NCBI GenBank assembly: GCA_023412475.1
Contig: JAEYNR010000061.1
Coordinates: 102,558 to 166,557 of the forward strand
Direction: 5' to 3'
From: Fibrobacterota bacterium
GTDB lineage: Bacteria; Fibrobacterota; Chitinivibrionia; Chitinivibrionales; Chitinispirillaceae
Length of the DNA: 64,000 nucleotides
Every line of letters starts with the position of its first letter. The first letter of the stretch is position 1. Of the stretch, positions 1-9,295 are shown piece by piece. The notes under the pieces were generated by a model, which saw nothing but the letters and a program-made list of their open reading frames with translations, had not been told where the DNA came from and searched no databases. The position numbers and the translations under genes are program-made.

Positions 1-55
1 AAATTCATTCTATATTAGATGGTATTCATTTAAAAATGTAAGTATCCCAAAAAAA

Positions 56-997
56 ATGTGGATCAACAGGAGAAATTCTAAGGTGAGGAAGATATCAGTT
101 TTAATATTATCAACCGTTTTTTGTACTTTTTATACTTCAGCTCAGATAAAAGTCGCCTGTATCGGAAACAGTATCACTTCCGGCTATTCCAATACCGGTT
201 ATTCTTATGTACCAACGCTTACAACTTTACTTGGCAACGGTTACACGGTTGTAAATTATGGCGTAAGTGGAACCACTCTGATGAAAAAAGGTAATCAACC
301 TTACTGGAACACCTCTGCTTTTAACGAAGCCGTAACATCAAATGCTGATATTATAACCATAAAACTAGGTACAAATGATTCGAAAACAGGTAATTGGAAC
401 AATTCGCACGAACAGTTCAAAAATGATTATCTTGCACTTTTAGATACATTATTAGTTTCAAATACCGGAAAACCTGTAATCTATCCGGTACTTCCGGCAC
501 CAATATTTAATCATCCTGTTTCGAATTCCTGGGGTATGAGAGACAGTGTCGTTATCAATTGCATAGTTCCTTTAATCAGGGAGATTGCATCAGAGAGGGA
601 AATGACAGTTGTTGATGCGTATACACCACTGATCCAGTTTGGCAGCTACTTTACCACCGATGGGGTTCATCCGGACAGGAATGCCGCAGACAGTATAGCA
701 CATTTTATTTACAGGGCCATTACTGTGAAAACTCAAATAGAGTATAGCCGCTTTAAACCAATTAAAAGACAGGAAACAAGGCGGGTTTATTCAGTTTTTA
801 ATGGTATGTACATACCGGACTTTTTTACAGACCTGAATCCAGGTTATCGTTATAAGCTTTCAGTGTTCTCTTTAAATGGTGTATTGATTGGCAGAATGCC
901 TATTTTCAGTTCAACTGTTTCGAAAATACAGGTAAAAAGCATGCTTGATAAAACCTGCGGGACAGGAATTCTGATAATTAAACAAACAGAATTTTAA
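56..997 (+). CDS. Secreted SGNH/GDSL-family hydrolase with C-terminal tail
   Basis: Probable exported esterase or lipase-like hydrolase that would deacylate a carbohydrate or lipid substrate outside the cytoplasm. Residues 11-30 form a hydrophobic signal peptide ending TSAQ. Block I is GNSIT (residues 37-41, Ser39 the expected nucleophile), block III is GTND (105-108), and DGVHPD near residue 205 supplies the catalytic Asp-His pair. The last ~70 residues look like a small beta-sandwich tail of the type used for type IX sorting, though the match is weak. The ATG at 56 has no ribosome binding site. A GTG at 83, preceded by AGGAG at 68-72, would give a more normal signal peptide and may be the real start. 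The exact substrate cannot be read from sequence. Confidence 0.8.
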   Translation: MWINRRNSKVRKISVLILSTVFCTFYTSAQIKVACIGNSITSGYSNTGYSYVPTLTTLLGNGYTVVNYGVSGTTLMKKGNQPYWNTSAFNEAVTSNADIITIKLGTNDSKTGNWNNSHEQFKNDYLALLDTLLVSNTGKPVIYPVLPAPIFNHPVSNSWGMRDSVVINCIVPLIREIASEREMTVVDAYTPLIQFGSYFTTDGVHPDRNAADSIAHFIYRAITVKTQIEYSRFKPIKRQETRRVYSVFNGMYIPDFFTDLNPGYRYKLSVFSLNGVLIGRMPIFSSTVSKIQVKSMLDKTCGTGILIIKQTEF

Positions 998-1102
998 TGT
1001 ACCAGAAACATGCTGAAAAACGGATAAAATAAAGTCTGTTGACGGAATGGTTAATGAATATGATCAGAAGGTACAGATGTTTGCAGTACTTCTGCAGTTT
1101 GC

Positions 1103-1375
1103 TTATTTATTAACATACTCGGACAGGTGCTGGACATACTTTTTATCTTCTACATTGATATGATTTAACCACCAGTATTTCAACAATTTCAATAATTCAG
1201 AAGCATCTGATTCCTTATATATGTTTCTTTTTATTGAAGTGATATTAGCGGTTAACTCCTCGTGCAGATTTAGATGCTCATTGAGTTGCGGGTAATTTGA
1301 ATTTTTAAGAAACAGCTTTTCGGTTTGAAAATGGATCGAGGTATAATGAAGGATCGATTCTATTATTCGCCACAA
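1103..1375 (-). pseudogene. Bacteriohemerythrin, 5'-truncated fragment
   Basis: The reading frame keeps the last three iron-binding motifs of bacteriohemerythrin in order: HFQTE (H..E), EHLNLHEEL (H...H) and HINVEDKKY (H...D). Hemerythrins bind O2 at a di-iron centre in a four-helix bundle. The first helix and its WxxxxxxGIxxIDxQH-type segment are absent: upstream of the TTG codon at 1375 the frame reads unrelated sequence and soon meets a stop. The protein would be about 90 residues against about 130 normally, so it is almost certainly broken. Its broken end abuts the broken 5' end of the beta-propeller gene on the other strand. Confidence 0.7.
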
Positions 1376-2143
1376 GGAAAGGAGATCTGGAGTAAATCCC
1401 GCCCCGGATTTGGCATCTATAAATTATGTCCGGCACAAAATTCTGTATTGATTACCGGATCGACCGAAAATGGATCTTCATCGTTTACAGATCTGCAGAT
1501 TTCGGATAATCACCTTAAAAAGATCAAGTGGTTTCCTGCAACCGACATGTTTATTGTGCAAATGGGTAAAGATGGTCAGGTTATACTTGATACCAGCTAC
1601 AGTTTCAGAACCGTTAATTTCGGTAAATCGGTACAAAAGGCAGGTGATGTTTTGATTGTAGCGGGCTATGCCGGTGTGTATGAGTTCAGTGAAGGAGAGA
1701 AGGAGCAGGTGGTATTTGCAACTGATCAGAGGGGTGGGATATTATGGAAAAAGGAATACGGGGTAAACACATATTCATCTGCAACGGCAAAGCCGCTTTC
1801 ATCCGGAGCTATAGTTGTGGCAACCTCCGATTCTATGTACCTGTATGGAAACCCGATCTCTTACGGAAAGCATAAAAACGATTGGAATCCACCTGAAATA
1901 AAAATTGTCCAAATGGGAATGCATGGGAAGATAACTTATACTGTTAACAACTCCTCGGTGGTAACTATAAACCTTCTGGACCTGCATGGAAGAAAGGTAA
2001 AAACCCTGGAAAAGCGTTTCCTGAAAGCCGGAGCACACAGTTTAAAAATCGGTAATTGTACTCCCGGCAGCTATTTACTTGAGATGTGGGCAGGCAGATC
2101 CAGAACGCTGAGTGAAAAAATTATCATAGGACAGAGCGACTGA
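1376..2143 (+). pseudogene. Secreted beta-propeller protein with type IX-like tail, 5'-truncated
   Basis: The frame encodes a run of PQQ/WD-like blades (GKEIWSK, VFATDQRGGILWKKEYG) followed by a C-terminal domain with the type IX sorting pattern: a TINLLDLHGRKV strand and a GSYLLEMWAGRS strand near the end. Such tails direct outer-membrane export in Bacteroidota- and Fibrobacterota-type bacteria. No signal peptide precedes it. The frame runs open back to 1325, but that 5' stretch is antisense to the hemerythrin fragment and is not propeller-like. I read this as the 3' part of a larger exported protein whose front was lost by the rearrangement at about 1375. Confidence 0.6.
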
Positions 2144-2430
2144 AAACAATCGGTTTACTTCCACTACCATCTCATATGAAAAACAATAACAATAACTGTC
2201 CAAATTTGTGAAACTTAGTCACTTTTTAACAGATTGTTGCTTAAACGAGTCCAGGCATTTTTATTTATCATTAATTTTCTCTTTACCCTTCGTGTTGTTC
2301 CACAGCAAATTCGAAGTGATCACTTTCGCCAAAGAAGATATGGCTGAATTCCGTATGGTTTTGTGGACAAAAAAGTCAAGCCACACTAACAAAATGGTAC
2401 TTAATTTTGTATGGATGAGTGGTGTGAAAT
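2144..2430. other. Intergenic stretch before the IS3-like scrap
   Basis: A short open frame crosses this region on the plus strand but has no ribosome binding site and no family signature until about 2431. The piece TGTGGACAAAAAAGTC near 2363 could be an insertion-sequence end, which I cannot confirm. Confidence 0.3.
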
Positions 2431-2498
2431 CTGAAAGGATCAAAACCCGGAAAAAGTATGATGCAGATTTTAAGCGCAATGAAGTGCTCTCTGGCTAA
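2431..2498 (+). pseudogene. IS3-family OrfA N-terminal remnant
   Basis: The translated stretch ERIKTRKKYDADFKRNEVL resembles the conserved start of IS3-family OrfA helix-turn-helix proteins (K-x-R-K-Y-D-x-x-F-K-R-N-x-V). It stops after about 22 residues at TAA and nothing of OrfA or OrfB follows. It is a scrap left by a deleted element. The match is short, so confidence is limited. Confidence 0.45.
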
Positions 2499-2604
2499 AG
2501 GTGCGTTTCGAATTTCACATCAGGTCCCTTACCCGCATCAAGCAAAACCACTAACTGCATTCCTGTAAATTCTCTTCATTCAAAGCTTGTAGAGCTTTCA
2601 TTAT

Positions 2605-2888
2605 TGCAGAAAAAAAATGAGAATTTCCCAAAAAAAGATTGCCAATTCTGCAGTAAATTAAATATCTTGTTTTAACAACGTCCCGTTTGCAATATCCTGA
2701 TTGTTATTTATTGCTTGATTCTTGTTCTTGCTTTTGTTCCTTGTTCTTGTTTCTTGATCCTTGTTCTTGTTTCTAATTCCTTGTTCTTGTTTCTAATTCC
2801 TTGTTTCTTTCTCTCTATAGGCTTCCGGTTTCTTTTTTAGCAGCAACTGAAAAAGTTACAGGTTGAAAAAAGGCCGGTCCTTCTTGTA
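2605..2888. repeat. Interspersed repeat, copy 1
   Basis: This block is closely similar to 8152-8403. Both start TGCAGAAAAAAAA, share AATTAAATATCTTGTTTTAA and CAACGTCCCGTTTGCAAT, contain a variable tract of TTGTTCTTGTTTC-type units, and end with GCAACTGAAAAAGTTACAGG and GGTCCTTCTTGTA. Copy 1 is longer mainly because it has more units in the variable tract. No coding frame is shared, so it is a non-coding repeat or a common leader. Confidence 0.85.
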
Positions 2889-3454
2889 GGGGTGCCCACA
2901 GAAAACGGAATATAACGTACGCTAAGGAATATAAAAAACACCGGCTAAAAATTTTCCAACATTATTTCCGTTCGGTTAATAGATACTCGTTGTAGCTATC
3001 ACACCTTCAGCAATCCTTTTACGAATAAATCTGAGATTTAGTTGTTTTGATACGAAAATAATCTGAAGAAGGACATGAATTGCCACATTTTGTCAACACT
3101 TTCTTGGTTAAAATCAGATATTTAGTTGACTATATAAATTTACTGATCTATTTTAACTTTAGTAACCTAAAAACCTTTAAAAAATGTATTTTTGATGTCA
3201 CATTATATAGTGATGCAAACATTTATAGTTTTATCCTGAATTGGCCTTAAAAGATGGTACGATGGTAGAATAACAGGCTTACCGGGCGTTTTATATCACA
3301 GCAGCTGCCTTTATCTAACAAATTAAAGCCTTATCAGGACCGAAGGGTACAAAAAGTAATCTGAATCAGGTTGAAATTAGGTCGTTTTATTAGTTTTTTT
3401 AAAAATATTATCATAAAAACATTTTTCACTCAAAACACGAAAATGGAGGCTCAA
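2889..3454. other. AT-rich intergenic region
   Basis: No reading frame, RNA gene or clear hairpin was recognised. The 3' end contains the ribosome binding site of the next gene, GGAGG at 3445-3449, inside an upstream reading frame that is not needed for translation. Confidence 0.5.
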
Positions 3455-4180
3455 ATGAAAGTAATTCTATCCCGATTACCGATTTTGTTGCTGGTACTTT
3501 ATTCATTTACTTATTCTATTGAAATATCAAAAGACACAGTAGAACAAACAAATGTATATGAAATTAAGCCTGAGTTATTTATCACAAATAACTCTGATAC
3601 TGATACAATTATTGATTCTATGAAAATTATACTTCTTAGTGGAAGCATTTTTCGTGAAATCTATTTTGGTTTAACTGTTCAGGATACTGATTCTAATGAT
3701 AAATCTAATATTGTTTTTCTCCACTCGGTGTTAAATAAAGAAAACGATACAACTTTTTATTTAACTGATATAGCAAGTCCGAATAAATTGAAGTCATCGA
3801 TGACCATACCATCTAAAAAAAAGATTAGAATACATCGTCTTGAGACTGGTAACAATTTAGGAGAACAGATAGTCACAAGCAGTATTCAGTCATTGGAAAA
3901 GACAAAGGAAACACCAGAATTCGATTATACTGTGAAATTAACATTTTACCAAAACGGAGAGATTTCGGATTATGTTATTATAAAGGGATTTATTTTGATA
4001 AACAGTGGCATTATGAAAAGCAATCCTTATTCTGTAAAACCGATTTTTGATAAATCTTCCATTCACTATAACCTCCTTGGTCGGTCTATAAACAATATTT
4101 CTCTTCCGTTATGCAATAACATAATAGTATCTCAAAATCCTGAAAACCGGAATAATTTTTATAGCAGATTAACAAAATAG
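3455..4180 (+). CDS. Exported protein of unknown function
   Basis: I chose the ATG at 3455 because GGAGG lies six bases upstream and the first residues then form a clean signal peptide (MKVILSRLPILLLVLYSF, cleavage near TYS-IE). The mature ~220 residues are rich in Ile, Asn, Asp and Ser and look like beta-sandwich protein. No family was recognised. It sits 18 bp before the orphan protease propeptide, also with a signal sequence, so the two are probably one transcript and may act together outside the cytoplasm. Confidence 0.6.
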   Translation: MKVILSRLPILLLVLYSFTYSIEISKDTVEQTNVYEIKPELFITNNSDTDTIIDSMKIILLSGSIFREIYFGLTVQDTDSNDKSNIVFLHSVLNKENDTTFYLTDIASPNKLKSSMTIPSKKKIRIHRLETGNNLGEQIVTSSIQSLEKTKETPEFDYTVKLTFYQNGEISDYVIIKGFILINSGIMKSNPYSVKPIFDKSSIHYNLLGRSINNISLPLCNNIIVSQNPENRNNFYSRLTK

Positions 4181-4198
4181 CAAAAGAAAGGAAATCTC

Positions 4199-4894
4199 AT
4201 GCAGTTCCCATCATCATTTGTGACATTTGTAGTGGCTGTAGAAATGCTAATGTTGTCAGTGATTTCTTCCTATTCACAAGGAGTTGAATATAATACTCAC
4301 AGCCGGAAGATTACTCTATCTAAATCAACTACGGATAGAATCATCAAAAAGAATGGTTTTAACAGATCTGAATATTTTTGGGCAGCTTTTAGCAAAAAAC
4401 CTGATCCTGATCAACGAAAAATATTACTGCAAAATGGAATAAAAATTCAAAAATTAATGTTAAAAAAAGGTAACGATTATATATACAAAATCAAAGTTGA
4501 TAAAAAACTTAAAAACATGAATGAAATTATTGAAAAAAACCAAATAATAATAGGAATAGAAGAAATTGTCCCTGTGGATAAAATCTCAAAAGAAATTATC
4601 GACCCAGAAAAATTCAGTGAGATAAATACATACGACTCAACAAAATCGACGATAGTAGCATATGTTAAATGGCACGATAAAGTAGAAGAAAAAGAAGGTA
4701 CTGCATTATTGAAAAGTTATGGAATAAATGAGATTCTAAATTTTGATTCTGTTTCAAACAAATTTATCGTCAAATCTACAAGAGCATCTCTTATATCCAT
4801 AGCAGAAAAAGAAGAGATCAGTGAGGTAAATGAATTAACAATTGAATCGCCTGTTATTATTAATGATGGGTGTGATGGTAAAAAGATGGTTTGA
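4199..4894 (+). CDS. Exported protein resembling an orphan subtilase propeptide
   Basis: A signal peptide (residues 1-27, ending SYSQG) is followed by a region that looks like the N-terminal propeptide of S8 subtilisin-like proteases. The KKPDPDQRKILLQNGIKIQK pattern and the later VAYVKWHDKV, KSYGINEI and VKSTRASL segments fit a folded inhibitor-like prodomain. The frame then stops with no Asp/His/Ser catalytic domain in any frame of the following 240 bp. It may be a truncated protease or a stand-alone exported protease inhibitor. AAGGA six bases upstream supports the start. The family assignment rests on pattern only. Confidence 0.45.
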   Translation: MQFPSSFVTFVVAVEMLMLSVISSYSQGVEYNTHSRKITLSKSTTDRIIKKNGFNRSEYFWAAFSKKPDPDQRKILLQNGIKIQKLMLKKGNDYIYKIKVDKKLKNMNEIIEKNQIIIGIEEIVPVDKISKEIIDPEKFSEINTYDSTKSTIVAYVKWHDKVEEKEGTALLKSYGINEILNFDSVSNKFIVKSTRASLISIAEKEEISEVNELTIESPVIINDGCDGKKMV

Positions 4895-5132
4895 GGGTGG
4901 AAAACGATGAGCAAAGAATTATTGCCTACCAAAGAGACAAGGTTTTCCCTGTCTCTACGGAATTAAAATGTGGTAAACATTTCTGATATTATTATGTTGG
5001 AAAACGCAAAAAAAAAAGATACCTGATGACAAACCTGTAGTGGGTAAAGTACATGATCCTGCGTTTTTTATTCCCTGGTCTACAGATCGTATCCAAACCT
5101 CATTTACTTCGTTAATCGTTATTTTATTTCTC

Positions 5133-5744
5133 CTAATGTATTCTGATAAACATTCCTATCCTGTTGGTAATGGGACGTACTAAATCGAAATTTCCTTTCT
5201 TATTTTTTGGGTGCAAAACCCGTCCTGTCATATCGAATATTTTATTTGCTGTGTTGTGGTAGACGGTATTGCGCACTACGATATTTCTTCTTTTCTCCGC
5301 AATTGAAGAGAGTGATTCAAATCGGGTGATAATTGGCTTGTCGGTTTTGGGTATGGTTATTATCTGGACCATGTATGCTGGTTGAGGGGTTAAAGTTGAG
5401 TCTATCTGTTGACTATCTACTTCCACCACAATGAAAACTGTATCATCTGAAATAATCTCTTTTATAGAGTGCGTCAATTTGTAATACCGATTATTCAAAT
5501 TGAATCCGATTGCAATTACGCTCCTGGTGCCAAAATCAGGCAGATCGTCAATCTCGCTGGTGTCGATGTTGATTTCGGATAAAAAGAGGGTTAAATCTTC
5601 CAGGTTCTGCAAAATTTCAAGTGGAGGAATCTTCATTAAACCAGGTATTATAAAGTTTGCCATAGATTGGTGTTCGATTATTTCGCCTGCAGATATGTGC
5701 CCAAGATTTAAACAAACAATTAATAAAAAGACCACTTTTTTCAT
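5133..5744 (-). CDS. Exported protein of unknown function with degenerate sorting tail
   Basis: The 203-residue product starts with a signal peptide (MKKVVFLLIVCLNLGHISAG). It ends with KIFDMTGRVL and a final beta-strand, a pattern reminiscent of the type IX tail in the gene just upstream. GGAGG precedes the ATG. It begins 34 bp after the dockerin-bearing gene on the same strand, so they are very likely co-transcribed. The middle part matches nothing I recognise. Confidence 0.6.
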   Translation of the reverse strand: MKKVVFLLIVCLNLGHISAGEIIEHQSMANFIIPGLMKIPPLEILQNLEDLTLFLSEINIDTSEIDDLPDFGTRSVIAIGFNLNNRYYKLTHSIKEIISDDTVFIVVEVDSQQIDSTLTPQPAYMVQIITIPKTDKPIITRFESLSSIAEKRRNIVVRNTVYHNTANKIFDMTGRVLHPKNKKGNFDLVRPITNRIGMFIRIH

Positions 5745-5778
5745 TTTTACCTCCAGTGAAAGGGTGAGATATGATGTA

Positions 5779-7986
5779 CTAAAAGGTGTTTATCTTCTGA
5801 ATGTAAGTGTCTTTTCCTGATCGGATTTTAACAAAGTAAAAGCCTTGCCCGACCGGGCAGGGAACTGTGATCTCTTGTCGCATGTTGTTTATCTCTGATC
5901 TAAAGACTGATCTTCCTGTAATATCAAGAATCGTTATTGTTCCTTTGCACGGGTAACCATAATCGGATGAAATTATCAACTCGTTTTTTCGAAATCTTAC
6001 AGAGATATTTTTAGTTTTTGCTAATGTATTGATACTTACCTTTTTAATGTTTGTTTCTGTTGAATAGGAAAATTGCTTGAATTGTACTTCTGCCTTGTAT
6101 TTCCCATGTGATTCCCATGTTACAATATAGTTGGTATCATGAAGTGGGGTAATACGTGGGTACCAAAGGTATTGATCTTTCTGAGGATCAAATATTTCAA
6201 CATGCTGCCAGGAACCATTAGTTTTAACCCGTGTACAAAGAACCGATTTTTTATCAGAAACAACCTTTTCCCAACAGGTCAACAGGTCATTTCGTTTATT
6301 AACAACAATGTCGATACACCTGTTTACGGTCGAGGAGTCTATCACGACAGGTTCAGACCATCTGTTGTCTCTGAAGAATGCGTATAATACTTTACCGGTC
6401 CAATACGAGGAACCTTTTGCCCAGTAGATACAATGAATCGTTCCTTCATGGTCGATTGCCATTTGAGCTCCACTTACAGGTGTATCATTTTTCAGGGCAT
6501 AAGCATTTTTGTTATGGTCAAGATCATCTGGAAAATGCACATAAATTTCCGATGTATTACCATTGGTAGAATGAGGAACGGAGAGTACAACAGGATCTCC
6601 TTTAAATGTAGCCATGTCCATGACATAATTGACTAACAGTGGTCTTGTCCAATATGGCGAATAAAAGCTGAAGTTAAAGGCAGAGATAGATTGATGTTTG
6701 GACCAGTTACCCTGAACAATTGTGTTTTGGTTTATTCCAGGCAGAATAGTAGTGTCCTGGCTATACACATCGTCCAACCAGATTGCATTGAATGATTCAT
6801 CAGATGATATGCTCAAACGGCCTGCTTTGGCAAGTGGTGCACTGGTGTACTCTGAGATATCTTCAATATTTTTACTCTGCAGATTCAGGACACCGGTAAA
6901 GGAGGCTGCTCTGAAGTTTTTTGTTCCTCTCCAAAAAAGGTGCAGTTTGCCTGATGGTGATACTTGGGCATCAAGAAGCCGGGCTGCCATTTTATCAAAT
7001 ACAACAGGTGTTTCTGCGACAATACTATCATTGATAATTGATGCGATATGAATCGATGTTGTGGGCGGTAAGAGCTGATCGAGTTTTTCAAAAAGAATTA
7101 ATGGTGCTGAATTTTCCGGTTTGATAATCATTGGATTCCATGAAGGAAGCATGTCAATATAATTGGTTTCTAAAGGTGGTTGAGGTCGTTGTGTCAAAAA
7201 ACCGGTTGCGATTTTGTTAACAGTCCACCCCTCCGCTGTTCTTGTTCCATTAATTATTTCGTTGCCATATATACCATTATATACGATATATGTTGGAATC
7301 ATAAAAGTGATTGCTTTACCTTCTTTGACAGGATCAACAAATTTGAAATTTTGTGGTTCGATAAAACACCAATTATCGAATTTCAGAGGATCATCACCAA
7401 CAAGAACAGCATTGAGAGCATGACCAGGGATGGATACCTTATAAACCGGAATATTGAATATGGTTCCGCCGCCAGTATATGTGGTATGTGCCAGATACTG
7501 GCCGAAATATGAAAAGTTACAATAAAACTGAAGACTGAAATTCCCGCAAACGAACTCATCTGAAGAGGGGATTAAAGAAGTTATGTCAAGTTTAAGGCAG
7601 CAGTTCAGCCAATTGATCTTCTGCTCTTTTGTCAAAGAATTCCAGTGTGACGGAAGAACAGCCGTCGAATCCAGATATTCCCTGAGCACGATGATGTCAT
7701 CATTTGTAAGCTTGCCGTCACCATTGATATCTGCTCTGTAATTAGATGTTGCATTTGCGGATACCAGTTTTTCCAGAGAATCAAGATCGTTATGGTTTAT
7801 CTGACAATTGTTGTCAACATCGCCGGATCCATAATAATTGAGGGTATGAGCTGGTTGAAAGAATGGATTGAGGCCATTCCAGGCATAATTTTCCGGAATT
7901 TCTACAGAAAGTATTTTAGCTTCCAGGCTGGTGTTGTATGCGAGCATGGCCGAAAAAAACATGTTAAAGAGATTGGTTCTGCTCAT
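5779..7986 (-). CDS. Large secreted protein with dockerin-like repeats and type IX sorting tail
   Basis: After a signal peptide the mature protein begins with two calcium-binding dockerin type I-like repeats. They contain GDVDNNCQINHNDLDSL (near residues 55-71) and ADINGDGKLTNDDI (near 88-101). The ~550-residue centre has repeated Trp/Tyr-rich strands, for example HLFWRG, NAIWLDD and IHCIYWAKG, that suggest a sialidase-like beta-propeller. The last ~75 residues match a type IX sorting domain (ITILDITGRSVF, then GQGFYFVKIRSG). Dockerin repeats placed N-terminally on a type IX cargo are unusual. A TTG at 7992 is an alternative start. The ATG at 7986 gives the same signal peptide, although the GAGG upstream is ten bases away. 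Confidence 0.7.
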   Translation of the reverse strand: MSRTNLFNMFFSAMLAYNTSLEAKILSVEIPENYAWNGLNPFFQPAHTLNYYGSGDVDNNCQINHNDLDSLEKLVSANATSNYRADINGDGKLTNDDIIVLREYLDSTAVLPSHWNSLTKEQKINWLNCCLKLDITSLIPSSDEFVCGNFSLQFYCNFSYFGQYLAHTTYTGGGTIFNIPVYKVSIPGHALNAVLVGDDPLKFDNWCFIEPQNFKFVDPVKEGKAITFMIPTYIVYNGIYGNEIINGTRTAEGWTVNKIATGFLTQRPQPPLETNYIDMLPSWNPMIIKPENSAPLILFEKLDQLLPPTTSIHIASIINDSIVAETPVVFDKMAARLLDAQVSPSGKLHLFWRGTKNFRAASFTGVLNLQSKNIEDISEYTSAPLAKAGRLSISSDESFNAIWLDDVYSQDTTILPGINQNTIVQGNWSKHQSISAFNFSFYSPYWTRPLLVNYVMDMATFKGDPVVLSVPHSTNGNTSEIYVHFPDDLDHNKNAYALKNDTPVSGAQMAIDHEGTIHCIYWAKGSSYWTGKVLYAFFRDNRWSEPVVIDSSTVNRCIDIVVNKRNDLLTCWEKVVSDKKSVLCTRVKTNGSWQHVEIFDPQKDQYLWYPRITPLHDTNYIVTWESHGKYKAEVQFKQFSYSTETNIKKVSINTLAKTKNISVRFRKNELIISSDYGYPCKGTITILDITGRSVFRSEINNMRQEITVPCPVGQGFYFVKIRSGKDTYIQKINTF

Positions 7987-8010
7987 AACCAAATATCCTC
8001 ACTCTAAAAG

Positions 8011-8035
8011 AAGGACGACCTTGAAGATCGTCCTT
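8011..8035. promoter_or_regulatory. Perfect hairpin in the leader of the minus-strand operon
   Basis: AAGGACGA (8011-8018) pairs perfectly with TCGTCCTT (8028-8035). It lies just upstream of the minus-strand gene that ends at 7986-7992, so it would form in that mRNA leader, or end plus-strand transcription from the left. Confidence 0.5.
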
Positions 8036-8085
8036 TAATAATACATTAAAACCGCAGGTAGTCAAAGTAGTATGAACCCTTGTTT

Positions 8086-8108
8086 GGGGCAACCCTTGTG
8101 GTTGCCCC
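8086..8108. repeat. Perfect 9-bp inverted repeat
   Basis: GGGGCAACC (8086-8094) and GGTTGCCCC (8100-8108) form a 9-bp stem with a 5-nt loop. There is no clear T tract. A weaker relative (CAACCCC paired with GGGTGTTG) lies near 47690, so it may be a small palindromic repeat family. Confidence 0.5.
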
Positions 8109-8151
8109 CCTTATTGAGAGGGATTGCTAATCGCGTACGGGGAACAGGAGC

Positions 8152-8403
8152 TGCAGAAAAAAAAATGAGAATTTCAAAAAAATAAATTGCCAATCCTGCA
8201 GTAAATTAAATATCTTGTTTTAACAACGTCCCGTTTGCAATGTCCTGATTGTTTTTATTGCTTGATCCTTGTTTTTGTTCTTTGTTTCTTGATCCTTGAT
8301 CCTTGTTTCTTGTTCCTTGTTTCATTCTCTCTAAAGCTTCCGGTTTCTTTTTTAGCAGCAACTGAAAAAGTTACAGGTTGCAAAAAGACCGGTCCTTCTT
8401 GTA
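8152..8403. repeat. Interspersed repeat, copy 2
   Basis: This is the second copy of the element at 2605-2888. It ends about 55 bp before the strong ribosome binding site of the gene at 8460, so here the repeat supplies that gene's upstream region. Confidence 0.85.
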
Positions 8404-8459
8404 CAGGATTATGCACGGGTTTTAACAAAAACATTAAATCTGTCTAAAGGAGGTTTACC

Positions 8460-9260
8460 ATGACAGATGTCCCTGTCCGTCCCATTGAAGTAACACCAGA
8501 GCAGAAGAAGCACTACGAAATGTTACTTCCACAAATTTCCGCGTTAACAGTGTATACTACAACATCAATGCCTCCCGAAGAGGCGGTGGGAGAGGCAAAC
8601 CGGGTCAATGCCCTTATCAAAGAAGATCGGGCCAGACTCGAGCGTTCTGGAATCGAACTTCATTATCTGGACAGCTTTGAAGCACGCGCTGGTGCAATGA
8701 GCTGGGCTGCGGCAGAACTGGTGACCTATATAAACATGGAGTCAACTGCCAAAAAAGAGTGGGATGCGTTGCAGCCAGAAGCAAATGAGGTGAGACGAGA
8801 CTTTCTGAAAGTACTTGCAAGGGCATTCAGAAAGGATGAAGAACTGTCCGATGCTGTGAAAAGAATAAGAGATGGAAGGGGAAATCTTGACCAGGTTCTT
8901 GATTTTCTTTCCATGAGCAAATTGGCGCAGGAAAATAAGGAGAAACTTGAGAAAGTCTATGCAGATCTCTCTCTTATAGATCGCTCTTCTGGACTTTACG
9001 CGAGATTATCAGATATCCTTTCTCGCATGGTAACCGATCCGAAGAAGATGAATCAGGCCAAAGTTACCTTTTTTAAGACCTGGACTTATCTCAATGAAGC
9101 ACTTAAAGAAGTATATGAAGCGGGCCAGTATGTCTTTGATGAAGATGACCCGAGGCATGATCTCTACTACAGCGACTACTACGTAAGGCTTGGGAAAGCT
9201 GCTGCAAAGGCGAAGCGTAGTCAAGAAGCTGCAAAAGAAACAGAAGTGGCTGGTGCCTAA
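8460..9260 (+). CDS. Helical cytoplasmic protein of unknown function
   Basis: The 266-residue product has no signal peptide or membrane segment and is rich in Ala, Glu, Lys and Leu, so it is probably all-helical. No family was recognised. Expression signals are strong: AAAGGAGGT six bases before the ATG, and an intrinsic terminator right after the stop. The gene therefore seems monocistronic and possibly abundant. The last residues (AAKAKRSQEAAKETEVAGA) are low-complexity. The upstream region is an interspersed repeat found also at 2605-2888. Confidence 0.75.
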   Translation: MTDVPVRPIEVTPEQKKHYEMLLPQISALTVYTTTSMPPEEAVGEANRVNALIKEDRARLERSGIELHYLDSFEARAGAMSWAAAELVTYINMESTAKKEWDALQPEANEVRRDFLKVLARAFRKDEELSDAVKRIRDGRGNLDQVLDFLSMSKLAQENKEKLEKVYADLSLIDRSSGLYARLSDILSRMVTDPKKMNQAKVTFFKTWTYLNEALKEVYEAGQYVFDEDDPRHDLYYSDYYVRLGKAAAKAKRSQEAAKETEVAGA

Positions 9261-9295
9261 AGACCCCATTAGCCCATGGGGGCTCCTTTGAAAAG

